Positions 36,754 through 50,505 of a stretch of 64,000 nt of DNA are shown in pieces. This DNA comes from Monilinia fructicola. Its lineage: Eukaryota; Ascomycota; Leotiomycetes; Helotiales; Sclerotiniaceae. Under the pieces are notes generated by a model. The model had not been told where the DNA came from and searched no databases. It saw only the letters and a list, made by a program, of their open reading frames with translations. Positions within the stretch are counted from its first letter, which is position 1; the number at the start of each line of letters is the position of its first letter. The position numbers and the translations under genes were made by a program. The stretch is from the NCBI GenBank assembly GCA_008692225.1, contig VICG01000014.1, positions 1,675,001 to 1,739,000 of the forward strand, in the 5' to 3' direction.

Positions 36754-36834
36754 TTCGCTGTGACGAATATCACGTGCCTTAGGCACGTGATATCTCATCA
36801 CGCTAAGCGATACTATACATAAGAGAGATCTCTA

Positions 36835-37085
36835 CTTGGCGTTGTTTTGGGTCAATGCCTGTCTAAGAATTAACTAGAAGCGGAATTTATTTTAAAAAAT
36901 TATAATAAATCAACGAATTTACTAAAAATTATAAATAATGCTTTATAGTATTATTAAGCTAAAAAATAAACGATTAGTATATTTAAATTCTTAAAAATAG
37001 AAGTTTTATAATATATAAAAAATAATTTAAAAGATATACTATTTTGTAGATTTTTACCCCGGCATAAACCCAAAACAACACCAAG
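36835..37085 (+). mobile_element. MITE copy 1 inside solo LTR 1
   Basis: A 251-bp AT-rich element with imperfect terminal inverted repeats of about 25 bp starting CTTGGCGTTGTTTTGGGT. It is flanked by TA on both sides (36833-36834 and 37086-37087). LTR 2 has a single TA at the matching site. TA duplication suggests a Tc1/mariner-type transposase acting in trans. There is no coding capacity. Confidence 0.85.
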
Positions 37086-37138
37086 TAGGCCTCTTAAAGA
37101 TCTTTTTCTTTTTTAGCTTTTTTTATTCTAGTTAACTA

Positions 37139-37390
37139 TTTGGCGTTGTTTTGGGTTAATGCTAGGCTAAAAATCTACAAAATAGTAATATCTTTTAAAT
37201 TCTTTTTTACATATTATAAAACTTCTATTTTAAGAATTTAAATATACTAATCGTTTATTTTTTAACTTAATAATACTATAAAGTATTATTTATAATTTTT
37301 TAATGAATTTATTAATTTATTATAATTTTTTAAAATAAGTTCTATTTTTAATTAATTTTTAGCCCGGCATTAATCTAAAACAACGCTAAG
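37139..37390 (-). mobile_element. MITE copy 2 inside solo LTR 1, inverted relative to copy 1
   Basis: A 252-bp element whose sequence is the reverse complement of copy 1 with scattered differences. It is flanked by TA at 37137-37138 and 37391-37392. Terminal inverted repeats begin TTTGGCGTTGTTTTGGGT on the left, with the matching complement at the right. LTR 2 has the uninterrupted sequence GTTAACTAACC at this point. Confidence 0.85.
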
Positions 37391-37475
37391 TAACCTTTAT
37401 TAATTCGCTTTAATATATAATCGTAATATTCGCTAATAAGCAAGTAGGTATTATATTTATAATTATCTTTAATAA

Positions 37476-37637
37476 TGTGACGAATATCACGTGCCTTAAG
37501 CACGTGATATCTCATCACGCTAAGCGATACTGTACATATAAGAGATCTCTAAGTCCCTTAGAGATCTCTTCCCTCTTTAGCTTTCTTATTCTAGTTAACT
37601 AACCTCTATTGATTCGCTCTAGTATGTAATCGTAACA
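37476..37637 (+). mobile_element. Solo LTR 2, uninterrupted copy
   Basis: A 162-bp element with TG..CA ends (TGTGACGAATATC to ATCGTAACA). It is flanked by the 5-bp direct repeat AATAA (37471-37475 and 37638-37642). It acts as the empty-site reference for both MITE insertions in LTR 1. It carries the same CACGTG hairpin. Confidence 0.88.
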
Positions 37638-37642
37638 AATAA

Positions 37643-38310
37643 TAAGAGACTCGTAAATCTTTATCGAGAGATATAGAGTATATAAATAAATAATTAATCT
37701 AAGGAGATAGATTAACTAATCGTATTCTTATTACTCGAGTACTAATTATATAGTTTATTTATAACTTCGAGAAGCGTTTTAAATACTTGAATATATTATA
37801 ATCTTAATATTTATTTAATTTTTATAATAATTAATAATTTAAATATATATTAATATCTCTTTATTTATAAGAATTAATAATATAATAAATAACTAAGACT
37901 ACTCTTAATTATTAATAATTTAATATATTAATAAATATTATTAAATTTAATATAAATAGTAATATAAGTATATAATAATAATAATAAAATATATATAGAC
38001 TATAAGATTATATATTAAACGAATATATATAAAAAGTAAAAAGTATATATAAATAATATATATAATTCGATTAATAAAATAGAGATTATATTTAATTATA
38101 ATTAGATTAAATTAATTAAGAATTTATTATTATTATATAAAATTTTCTATAAGAATCTATATATATAAACTCTTAGTGATTTTTAAAATATATGATTTTT
38201 TTATAATTTAAACAATCGAAAGATTTATATAAAATAACGCTTTAAATTATAAGTATTTAAAAAACTTATTTCAATCTTAAAATAGCTAATAATAGCTAAT
38301 TAGATTGAAT
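37643..38310. repeat. AT-rich, RIP-like island without coding sequence
   Basis: Very AT-rich sequence with dense TTAATA/AATTAA words and no open frame of interest, directly beside the solo LTRs. It is probably a heavily mutated transposon remnant. No family can be named. Confidence 0.6.
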
Positions 38311-40118
38311 TATTCATGGTATATGCACGGACCACCTAACGTGTCAGGTCATAGCAGCCTAGGGGATACAATCAACACATGTGATATACTACTCGAGTAG
38401 TACTCGAGTAGTAGTAGTAAATTCTGAATCGATTCAATCTGACTATAGTACTACTCGAGTATGTAGGTAATAGAACTATCTACCTAGGTAGGTAGGTATC
38501 TAATTACTCGAGTACGTACTTATACTTTTTCATCTCTAATGTGGTGAATCAATTGATGAAATCTCCTACTCCCTTTCTCCCTCTCTCTCTCTCTCTCATT
38601 CCCTTTCTCCCTTCCCCCTCCCTACTAAGCATCTTACAAGTTACATCAACACATAGGTGAACAATAAACACATTTACATTGAGCCGCAAAACCCGCGAAC
38701 AATACAATAGCGGGAGCAGGCTTGTTTGTCCGTTGGTCACAACATCCGAGTCACCAAAGCTCATCATCATAGTACGGAGTATATAAGCAGAAAGCATACG
38801 AAGCACGGCGGAGCACGGAGTACGGAGTACGGAGTACAGAGTACTTGTAATCAATCTACAGTACATACTACATACAGAGTACGGACGGTATCATCATCAT
38901 CCATCAATCACATCAAGTATGTTGCCCCTCCTTCATCAACCCCACCAGTTAAAGCTTCCTCCATTATGATTGGTTATGCAATTGTCACACATTATTCCAA
39001 GGTCCATGGGCTATTGTTGTTCTGTTGTTCTATGGAATGAACGAACGAACGAATGAACGAACGAATGAATGAATGAAAGGATCAACAACTCACAAACAAA
39101 CTTCATTTGAGTCTCTCAAGTCTCTTCTCACTCTGTTCCTCTCTCTCTCTCTGGCTCTCCGGCTCTCTCTCAAATCCTTAGGAAGCAGGTTTTACCATTG
39201 CAACGAATCCACTCTCACTCTCACTCCCGCTTACACTTACACTCTCTCCTATCACTCCTTACTAACTTCCTCTATGTACCCAGAAACATATCATTTCATC
39301 TCATCTCATCCCATCTCATTCCATCCCATCAATATCGATCGACCTTGTCACCGTTGGCTAGTTTCACGTCATGCAAATGCAAACCCCCGTCTCGCTTCTT
39401 TCCCCCCTTGGTAAGTTTCAACGTTCCCGAGTCATTATGGAAAAAGGTCCAAGTCAAGACCAAAAAAGTTCTCATTGACCAATAAATTGACCCCGTGGGT
39501 AAATGGCTCGATGTAATTCATTTTGACGTATTTTGATTTTGGCCTTCATTTCTTGTCCCCTTCCCCCTTCTCTCTTCCCCCTTCCCCCTTGCCCCTTTAT
39601 GATACTTTCCTCTATACTTTCTTTCCTTCGTCACACGACATGATATATGTGTGTATGTATCCTTTGCAAATGTGCGAATGTATTGTATCTGTACCTACTT
39701 AGTTGTATCACTACTCTGCATACATTCTGCATCCGGAAATATCCTCGAGAACCTTGGAAGAGACAATTATTGGCCATAATCCCCTTTATTATGGTTCGAC
39801 GACATATCCACTTCATTCAATTACCAAACACACGGCTGAACCAGAAGTTTCATATAATCGTAATTATATCATGGTTATACAAGTCTTACAATCCATTACA
39901 GTCGGTTTTCATCACGATCATCCTACAGAAGTCATTCAATCCCTCCCTCTTCCCCGGTCCCGCTTCGTAACTTCAAACCATCATCATCATCACCCAAGTT
40001 ATATTGTAGCACGGATTGCGAATGTCACTCCAGATTTCGAGATTCTTTTTCCCTCAAACAATATGATAAATGTACACAAAATAAACACTTCGACTGACTC
40101 GGTTCATTTTCTATCTAG
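38311..40118. other. Intergenic region with repeated TACGGAGTA and TACTCGAGTA motifs
   Basis: No supported gene. It holds palindromic ACTCGAGT motifs at 38390-38460, a TACCTAGGTA at 38481, a cluster of TACGGAGTA at 38773-38890, GAAC repeats at 39040-39075, and CT-rich stretches. The right end is the upstream region or first intron of ATE1, with a TAG acceptor at 40116-40118. Confidence 0.5.
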
Positions 40119-41590
<1,472 letters not shown>

Positions 41591-41971
41591 AGGGTTGGGC
41601 TGAGAGGGTCGTTGGGGAGGTGCAGTGAGGTGGGTGGTTGAAATGGTGAAGTGGATGATTGGGGCTTGCGGTTGATGGTACGGTACGGTCTAGTTTTAAG
41701 GGAAATACAATATATTAATCGTATGGCGTTGGTTTTGTAATGAGTTTCCCTTTTCTTTTCCTTTTCCTTCTTCCATCATCCCAATCTCAAATCCAGCAAA
41801 CCCCATCCTCAATCCCTTTAACCATTCCATCGCATTCCATCCCATCATATCGCATCACATTCCATCACATCACAGTAAATTATCCCATCCCACCCCATCC
41901 CATCCCATCCCATCATCCATCCCATCCATCACATCACATCACATCACATCACAGTAAAATTATCCCAAACC

Positions 41972-42070
<99 letters not shown>

Positions 42071-44741
42071 ATCCCCAACCCTTCCCCGCTTAATCTTTGA
42101 TCTTTAATCTTCTACTCCATCCCAGCATAAGATACAAATAGAATAGAAGATGTTAAATAATATATTTTTTATTTATTGCGGTTGGAGTAGGGTGAGGTAA
42201 GGTGAGGTGAGGTGAGCTTATAGTAGATAGGTAGGTTGTTATATATGTATATATATATACACATCCTCATACTCCCACTGATCTTTCGGGGGCGCCACGA
42301 CTCGATGAATGGAGGACTTGAGCCAGCCGGAGAGAGAGAGCGAGGCGAGAGTCAATCAGTTCTTCCTGCATAGCGAAGCTGTCATGCAATAAAGATAGCT
42401 AACCTAGAAGCCTAAAAGCATGATGAACAAAAGGGTGTTTACGGAAGTAAAAAGGAAAAGAGAGAAGCGAGGAGAAGCGAGGAGAAGCGAAAGAAAAGGA
42501 ATATAGGCGAGGGAGGTGGATGTATGTATGCATGCATGCATGGAGAGTGGGTGAGTGGGTGAGTGGTAGCTTGGTCTTGGTCTTGGTCTTAGACTTACAG
42601 TATAGACTCCAACCCAGAAGTTTAAAAGGCTTCGCTCGATGAATGATGTGTTATCGATGTATTCCCATCTACATCTCTCAATGGAATCCTCGGCCGAGTG
42701 ATGTATCATTCATTCATTCATCATTCATAAGAAAGAACAGGCATCCAACCCACGAACCTGATGATTATAATATATATATATATACATACACCTCTCTCTC
42801 TCTCTCCCTCTCTCCTACGCACCTCAACACCACCGCATGAAACCCAATGGTCCAACGCCTTGACATGACAATTGTGCATATTGGTGTGCAATTGCAATTG
42901 CAATTGCAATTGCGATTGCGATTGTGAATCTTTGATATCCCAAATCTGCACATTACATGCACGCATGCCCCAAACCCTCCATTCAAGCTCCCCCCACCAC
43001 AAAAAGCCCCGATGAACACCCTCGTCAATCTTCCATCCCTATCCCCTACGCAGCCACAGCAAAAGACAGAAAGCGCTAGAAGCGAAGAACGCCACAGAGA
43101 GCGAATATTGGCTTTGGGGGAGGAAACGACTGGCTGGCTGGCTGGCTGGAGATGGGAAGATGAGATGCCGTGTTATGTAATTCGTCATTCGTCATTCGTC
43201 ATCGGATCGTATCGGATCGTATGGGGTGGTGTCTTGTTTGTTTGTTTGGGGTTGCGGTTCGGACGCATGTTTGTGTTGGGTTGGAGAGTTTAGAGGCGAT
43301 GAGGGAGATTACAAGGGAAAAGAATAGCAAAGACGGGGCGCAGATAACGGGAGAGGGAATATCGAGTGGGAAAAGCAGAGTTGGAAGAAATGCCGAATTA
43401 TCAGCATCCCAGTATCTGAACCGAGCTTGGTTGGAATCATGGGGAGGATGGTAAGATTCTCTCACTATTGTTATCACAAAGGAAAATGAGAACCTCGTCA
43501 AGATCACCATTTGCCTTCTGAAACCCACAAGACGTCTTGGGTAAACGTGCTGGGTTGAGTTTTGATGTGATTGATGGATGAATTGATTGATTGGTTGATT
43601 TTTGGGACTGAAGAGTCTTGTTCCGGTAATATCTTTCGGAGGTCCCAAATAATCCATCTACTCGAGTGACCAGTGTTCAAAGATTGAAAAGCCTTCAAGT
43701 AGAAACATAACATTGCAATTATTCCAAAATGCCCTTCCATAATGCCACAGATGACATCCGCACACATCGATCGGTCCTGTACGAACATGCGTCTCTAACC
43801 GTATTAGGCGTACGAGCACCTCGAGGACGTCTATAAGGTCGTCCTCCATCCCATAGATTACAGAGAGAATAACAACGATGATGATAACAAACAACAAAAG
43901 GATTAAATACCTACACTTTAACTACCGAAGTGAATACCAAAAATCATCATAAACATCCAAACAAACAGATCGGTACTCGAACCAAATCCGTATCACGTCC
44001 GACGATCCGACGGCCCCATCCTACTCGACCGTTTCTTACACAGACAGAAGATATTTTCCAGACCAGCCATGCGAGAACAGAGTCGCACGCAGCAAGAGAC
44101 TCGATCCCGACGGGTCCTTGACCTATCTGCAAGCATTGGCGATCTCGAGAAAAGGCCAGCTAGCCCAATGCAACTCTCCTCTGTATCTATCTGATCTTTC
44201 TTCCGGAGACTCCACAAAGACGGTCCGCCCTCGGGTAGCGCCCGATCTCGATGGATCCCGGCCCGGACGATTTCCGCGACGTGATGCTCACGCGAGCATC
44301 CGACGAAGAGGAAACCGCGGGTTTCCCAACACCATAGCCATGAGGGATCAAAGATAGGGACGGGATGCGGCGTGGGTGGGGAGATGGGGTGGTCTGGCAT
44401 CTTTGGAGAGATGCAACGCGGTTGCTTACTTGCTTGGGATCGGAGAAGAGTGCTATTGCTTCCATTCTTCCCGGATAGCTATCTATCTATTATCTGCGAG
44501 GAAACTGCCTTTCCGGAACCATATGCAGGCCTGATGGTGCCATGGTAAAGCCCAAAGCGGGCACGTTACTCTTTGTTGACAATGACATCTTCGTTGCACA
44601 AAACTTGCCCACTGATGCTCATGATAGGTATCACGCCATTTGAATATTTGGGAGAAACAGGGTGCTAGAACATTATGAGTCTGTCTTGATGGCTTGAGAT
44701 AAGCAACCTGCTGTTAGGTGAGTATATATACCAGCGACTTA
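41591..44741. other. Intergenic region with microsatellites
   Basis: No supported gene. It contains CATCC/CATCA repeats at 41820-41950, the ATC array, (CAATTG)n near 42889-42915, TA and CT dinucleotide runs at 42768-42810, and CATT repeats. Frames at 43990-44465 overlap on both strands and lack motifs. Confidence 0.5.
41972..42071. repeat. (ATC)n trinucleotide array
   Basis: About 33 perfect ATC units. Confidence 0.97.
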
Positions 44742-47700
44742 CTAGACATGGAGTACGCGAATGGAGAGCGATCTTGAGTTGTGAGCAATATTCATCAGAG
44801 GCCTATCGCATATCATGACAAGTCCGTTGTCGAATCCCGCCGCAATGTGACGACCATCTGGCGATAATACTACTACCTTTATCGATCTGAAAGGCTTGGG
44901 AGTTGGTGGTCTACTTCTAAGGATCCATCTCGGCGGTTGGTTTTCGGTGCGCCGCCAGATGCTACGGTGTTAGACATCACTCCCATTATTATGCTACCAT
45001 CCGATGACGTCCCCAATACCACAACCGGCTTTCCAATACCATCCAGGAAAGTATGTTGCAAAATGCCTGGATGAAAATCTTCAATGCCAGAACACCATAT
45101 GATACATCCTTCAGAAGAGCCGGCAACTAATACGATACCGCCGTATGAGAAAGCTAATACGCAGAATGATCGAGAATGACCTTCTAGTGTCTGGCTATGG
45201 ACCCAGGCAGGATCGTAATGTCCGCGCCGGTACCAAACATCGATGTTGTAATTACTCGAAGCAGATGCTGCTATCCGACCATTTGAAGACAGTGCTACCA
45301 CGACCCCCGAGTCAGATGAGCATATTGATGTTGGTATAAAGCCTTTTGGAGCACTGGTATCCCGGGGATGCCCAGTGCCGCTGCAATATCCACTGCCGGG
45401 ATCTTGCGGTCCGGTGAAAAACGCAAGGGGGTTTGAATTCGAAGAAGTATGATAGACACTTCCAGTATATCTCTCTACGATGCAATAGCAAAGAATGCCC
45501 TCCAGTGCTGCTATCGTAGATTACCAACTGTTCAAGAGCATGCGGATAGCAATGACCTTGGTATCTGGTGAGACAGCTACTGCTAACACTTCATCAAGAC
45601 CAGAGAACGTTTTCTGAACCAACCACTCCACAACCGTAACAGGCAGTGACTTGCAGACTGTCCACAGGAGAGAATTCTTGATATTGTGGTGTTTATCGAA
45701 TGCGTTCTGTTCAGCCCCTGTGAGCTCACCTCCGGTGTCGCATCGCCAGATTTCAATCGATCGCAATGCAGATCCTAGGACGAATGTATCGTGGGCGTTC
45801 CATTTTTTGCGCAATTTGATGAATACTTGAATGTCTGTTGCAGGCTTCACATTGCAGGGTCTCGAAATCGAGTAATTCCATTGGAGAATATACAAGCTAT
45901 CAGCTTACTATTTGGAGAGAATCTCGCCGCATTCACGCCTTGGGAATGGAAAGTCGGACATCCTTCAACGGAACAGAACTGAGTACTAGCTGGGGTGCGC
46001 CTGATTGTTTTGCCTTCCCTGGAAGATTGGCAAAGTATCGCATTCTCCCGAAGGGTCAGCATGTCAGAATTCCTAAATCGAGCCACACCATAAGTGGTTG
46101 CAATGTGATTGTTAACCCAACAGTCTTCGATATCTCTCCTATATGACAAAGCGCCTCCAGCAAGTGTATAGAGTATCCTCTGACGAATTCATGGACCTCA
46201 TCGTTATCCAAAATACTTCGTCCGCTGTGCTCCAAGTGGCTGATCCAATAATGGCAGGCATATTGAGCGTGCCTATTCTTGAGGAATAGATGCTCGACAT
46301 ACCAGTTTCCAAACCAAGAAAGCCCCAACCTGCCCATCAGAAGTCTTATTTTGTAGGGATCTCGAGACAGTGACGGAAGGGTTCCTCATGGGCGCTCTTT
46401 CGTCGTCAACATAGAATCAATCAGTGGATCGATTCTGATCAAAAAGAGAATCGCGAAATGACTGATGAATCAACTGAATATTAGCGTTCTGTTTATCGCT
46501 GCTTCTATGTATGCTATGCAGAACTGAAGAAAAGGGATCCATGGTTCCCCCACAGCATTGTCAAGGAGCTTCTCAAGCAGGCGAGCCAGATCAATCGCTG
46601 AAGGTGGACGGAACATTGCGATGATTGCACACACAACTGGCTTGAACAGATCAGAGATTCCTGACGACCAATGCCCGTCCGACAAAATTGACTCATGATT
46701 TCCAAGTAAAGAGCATCGATTGAACCCAAGGATGACTTGGCATATGTACCTCCCTTGACTACATCCATGAGACATTTCGAGGCGTTATTGCCCTCAGCTA
46801 TGTACCGACACACCACTGTTGCGTAGATGGAGAGCCGACCGGAAAATTTAGCAAGGGTAGAAATATTCTCTTCGCCAGACTATCGTCGTCTTTTGACCGG
46901 TTCTTCTTGACTCCAGATTTCATCATGATCAACTGCGATTTCTTTCAACTAACCTCGGAGAAAGAGAAAGATGTCGTTTTCATTCTCTTCCTTGGGGATG
47001 ACCTCCTCGAGTGCAAAGTCGTAGCAGTTAGCTATTATTGCCTAAAAGGCATTCCGTACAGGCATCTCTGGCCGAGTGGCAATGAAGAATCTGATGAGAC
47101 GATCCTCTTTTGTCCCGGTTCCTGATGAGCGCGATAATGATTTTCATGTCTTTGCTCAAAAATCCATCAAGCGCATTAACCACAATACACAATGAGCGTT
47201 TGTCCTTTGTCTAATTTAATGGGTTGAAAATAAGCATTTCCCACTGTTTCGGAAGATCCCAGTGCTCTGAATGATCGCTCTTCTCGCGTGCATCACATAG
47301 TTCTATACGCTCATTTACGTCCGGAATAAGTTATCCAAGTTGATAAGCAAGCGACTCAAAAAAAACTATGCCCCATTTACACGATCTTCTCTGTTCCATG
47401 CAAAGAAGGAACTGGCCCCTCAGAATCCTACTTTATGTAGCTTTTGGGCGAAGGTACGAGCGATGGTTGACTTTTCAGTACCAGCAGCTCCTCCATTCAC
47501 CCAGAAGATGACTTCCCCTTCAGGATTGGTACACCAGTTCTCAGTAAGCTTAAGTACTGCAATACGAGTCTCTTCCTGACAGATATCACGATCACTTCCT
47601 CGCGAATTGAACGCTGCTCCTTGAGGAGAACAAATCTGTAAATAGATTACGTCGCCCGTCTTTATCTTGCTAGTTTCCAAAGTCTGAAACCTGTTTACGC

Positions 47701-47975
47701 ATTTCCTTTGGCCACGAATTACTTCCTTCATTATCTTGTGTTAGTATAACCTTGGTAGAATATGGAAAGCAACGCATACTAACCTCTGTTTGATCTCGTA
47801 GGGAATCGACAATGCTATGAGTTTTATATGACAAATCGAACCGGCGGGATTCAACATCCTCCTTGATGGCTTTGTGGATATCCTGTAACCTTTTGACCAT
47901 ATCATTCCATGCATCAGCTACCACCATGTCTTTGAACAGGCGAGTTAGTGATTTCTTGAAAGATGGAGTGATCAT
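44742..47975 (-). pseudogene. Broken NACHT-WD40 STAND (NLR-like) gene
   Basis: The minus-strand ATG at 47975 starts a helical N-terminal segment (LFKDMVVADAWNDMVKRLQD). An intron with TACTAAC then joins to EVIRGQRKC. The signature AAFNSRGSDRDICQEETRIA leads to the NACHT P-loop region VIFWVNGGAAGTEKSTIART at about 47510-47450. The Gly before the P-loop Lys is Glu (codon 47474-47476). Further NACHT sequence follows in broken frames with in-frame stops (SLAYQLG, LIPDVNERIELCDAR, SLCIVVNALDGFL). From about 46150 to 44742 come WD40-like repeats (NAARFSPNSKLIACIFSNG, VAVSPDTKVIAI, VALSSNGRIAASASS, VVLSPDGRHIAAGFDNG). Related fungal proteins function in non-self recognition and cell death. Multiple stops, frame changes and the altered P-loop argue for a pseudogene. 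Its exact original length is unclear. Confidence 0.75.
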
Positions 47976-50505
47976 CGTACTTGATACTCTGATACCCCAG
48001 TATGGAGATTAATGACGTTTGATCTCCATGACCTATTCAAGTCCTTGAGATGCGAATCTACTTGACTCTGACTAGACAAGACTCACTGGCCTTCTAATCA
48101 AATCGATGGAAGTTGGGGTATTCAAATTGAGGACATGCGGTCAATAGACATCCAAAAAACCCCGCAAAGAATGCAAAAAATTGACAAGCATCAATGTTCA
48201 ATTCAGTATTGCCGATGCGCAACTTTTCAATGGGTTATGAGCCACAGTAGGAAAAACGAGCTCATCAGTCACAGAGAGTTAAGCGGATACCTTTGTGGGT
48301 CTTTCCTAAACTGACATGGACGTCCAATAACCTGAGAACAAATGCGCATGTGTGAGATTTCCTCAAACCCTTTGAGAGCATCATCGTCTCGAGTAGTAGA
48401 ATTTAGCAGGATCTCCCAAAGGTAGTATCAGATTGAAGTACAATAAGCATGAAGTGATCACAAAGCCATACCGGAAGAAACATGAGAACTCCGTCCCATG
48501 CCAGCGAGGCATGTGGATCACCGGATATTGCTGTGGTAATGAAATATTTTGCCATTCAATATTATTCCCACACTCTTCCCGATTGTCTTATTGGCTCCGA
48601 TACGACGGCCAGTCTTCCAAGCATCGACTTGATTTTCGAGTGTTGCTCTCCGGAGTGCTGCAGTAGAATCTATGTCGTCCACCAAGAAACTTTCACATTG
48701 GCATCTCTTTTCTGTTCGTGGTTGCCTGTGTCTATGTATTTATTTGGTTAGTCACTTGGAGCTGCAGGAACTATGATGATTATATCACATAGCTTCACAA
48801 AATTTTTCGCGAACTTCTCCACAGAGAGAAATTCTAGCCTTAGGCTCGATGGACACGAGACAAGCAACCTGAAACTTTACAACGAAGTGTCGGATCCAGC
48901 AAATTTTGATAAATTGGACAGCAGAAAGTAAGCGCGAGAGATATTGCAGAAGGGCAAGACACGACAAGACAAGACTTGTTCGTGCCGTGCCTTTACACAA
49001 TCATCAAAGCGATGTACGCGACATCTAGCCCACGCGAAAAACGCAACAATCCATCGTGCAAAACATTTCATGCGTATTACGACGGAGCGTTGGAAGATGC
49101 ATGGAACCCGCGGCCTGAAGGATGAACCTTGGGCATGGTGACGCGTTCGATTCGCTGTCGTGGGATGCGTGAAGGGGCTGGGCTGATGTGATGTGATGTG
49201 ATGTGGTTGCAGGTCTTGGTCGGTGTTCAGCGTGACGTGAAAGATTGTTGAGCAGTGCACCAGGGGTTGAGTGCGAAGTTCCGATTGCATGTCGTGTCGT
49301 GGGTAAAAGTCAGAGCGTCGAGTTTTCCTCTTCCGTTGAGCTTGGTGTTGCTGGGGGTCCGGAAACTTGCCCCCTATCGAGGCTGTGCCGTTGTAATACT
49401 TGAGCATTACGCACGCTCTGGGAAATGTGAATACAAACCATTAGGTGTGCTTCTTGAAGGACGCTAAAGGGTTCAAGAATTACTGTGCGAACATGTTCGT
49501 TCTCGCTAGAGCTCCAAATGTACCAGCCCTCGTTGGGATGCTCACAACGACTTGCAATAATTACTTGGAAATCAACAACCACCCAATGAAACAAATTCCA
49601 GCATCACAGCTCCAAACAACAGTACCAAAGAAATCTAAACACCAGAAACAACGCCCCAATACATCCCTCATAGAAAACAACCAAAGAGCTCCGTGACGAT
49701 TACCCGTACCAAGTATGACGGAGGCTAGCCTGAAAAGCGACATTGCCATCTAATTATGACCGTTGACGACAGAGTGATCAGGAATAATCCGATGGAAAAC
49801 AGGGGACCGAATCAATACCAAGTGACTCCCCTCTTGAACCATTTCCTGGTGCGGAAACACGTGACATCGACGCCCCGCCACCATCAAATCATTCCTCATA
49901 ATTTTCATCCCACAACTCCAAGAAATTCCACACACAAGTTCAACCTCAACCATCAACATCACTAATCATCTAACCCAACCCCGCACCAAGATGGCGAAAA
50001 AGAAAGAAAAAAACAAGCAAAAGCATAAACCGAAAAAGACACAAAAGACATTAAACGCAGTCAGTATATAGATAGATAGTAACCCACCAAACATAGACGA
50101 GGGCGGTAACATAACTCAAGCACGCGCTCGCGTGGGATATCTAGATGTAAGGTCCACCTTCAGCTTTATGAAAGGATGAACTTAGACGAGTCATTCAGTA
50201 CCTACCCGGGTGGAAAATCTACTCGCTTCCAATATCTCACAGCATACAAAACGCAAATAGGCCTGTCAAAGAAATATTATAACAATATAAAGAAGCCATC
50301 TCCTGATGCCCTAATCCTAATTTCCTAAGCAACCAACAAAATATCATTACTCGACCTGGTTTAATAAAGGGGTATGCCCATAAAACAACAACAAAATATT
50401 ATTGACTCCGAACGCTCAATGCTTTCTTTGCTTTCCCAGCAAGAACTAATTGCAATATGTAACAGGTAAAATGACCTTAATTATGTTCACCGACTATCAT
50501 CATGA
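47976..50505. other. Intergenic region between the NLR remnant and the RasGEF gene
   Basis: No supported gene. Short ATG frames on both strands (for example 48433-48751 and 48877-49407) have no motif or splice logic I can defend. An (ATGTG)n patch lies at about 49188-49206. Confidence 0.5.

Larger units (their letters stand above)
36759..37428 (+). mobile_element. Solo LTR 1, interrupted by two MITEs
   Basis: The element starts TGTGACGAATATCACGTG and ends TAATCGTAATA. It is flanked on both sides by the 5-bp direct repeat TTCGC (36754-36758 and 37429-37433). Removing the two MITE insertions leaves 163 bp that match solo LTR 2 end to end. The terminal CA of the LTR reads TA here, a C-to-T change. 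No retrotransposon internal region is present, so I infer LTR-LTR recombination. The strand is arbitrary. Confidence 0.85.

Noticed and set aside
41740..42093. Open frame ending in a long Ser run
   Set aside because: It is the ATC array read in one frame; no gene context.
43930..44465. Overlapping frames on both strands
   Set aside because: No motif, no splice logic, and equal coding potential on both strands, which indicates chance.
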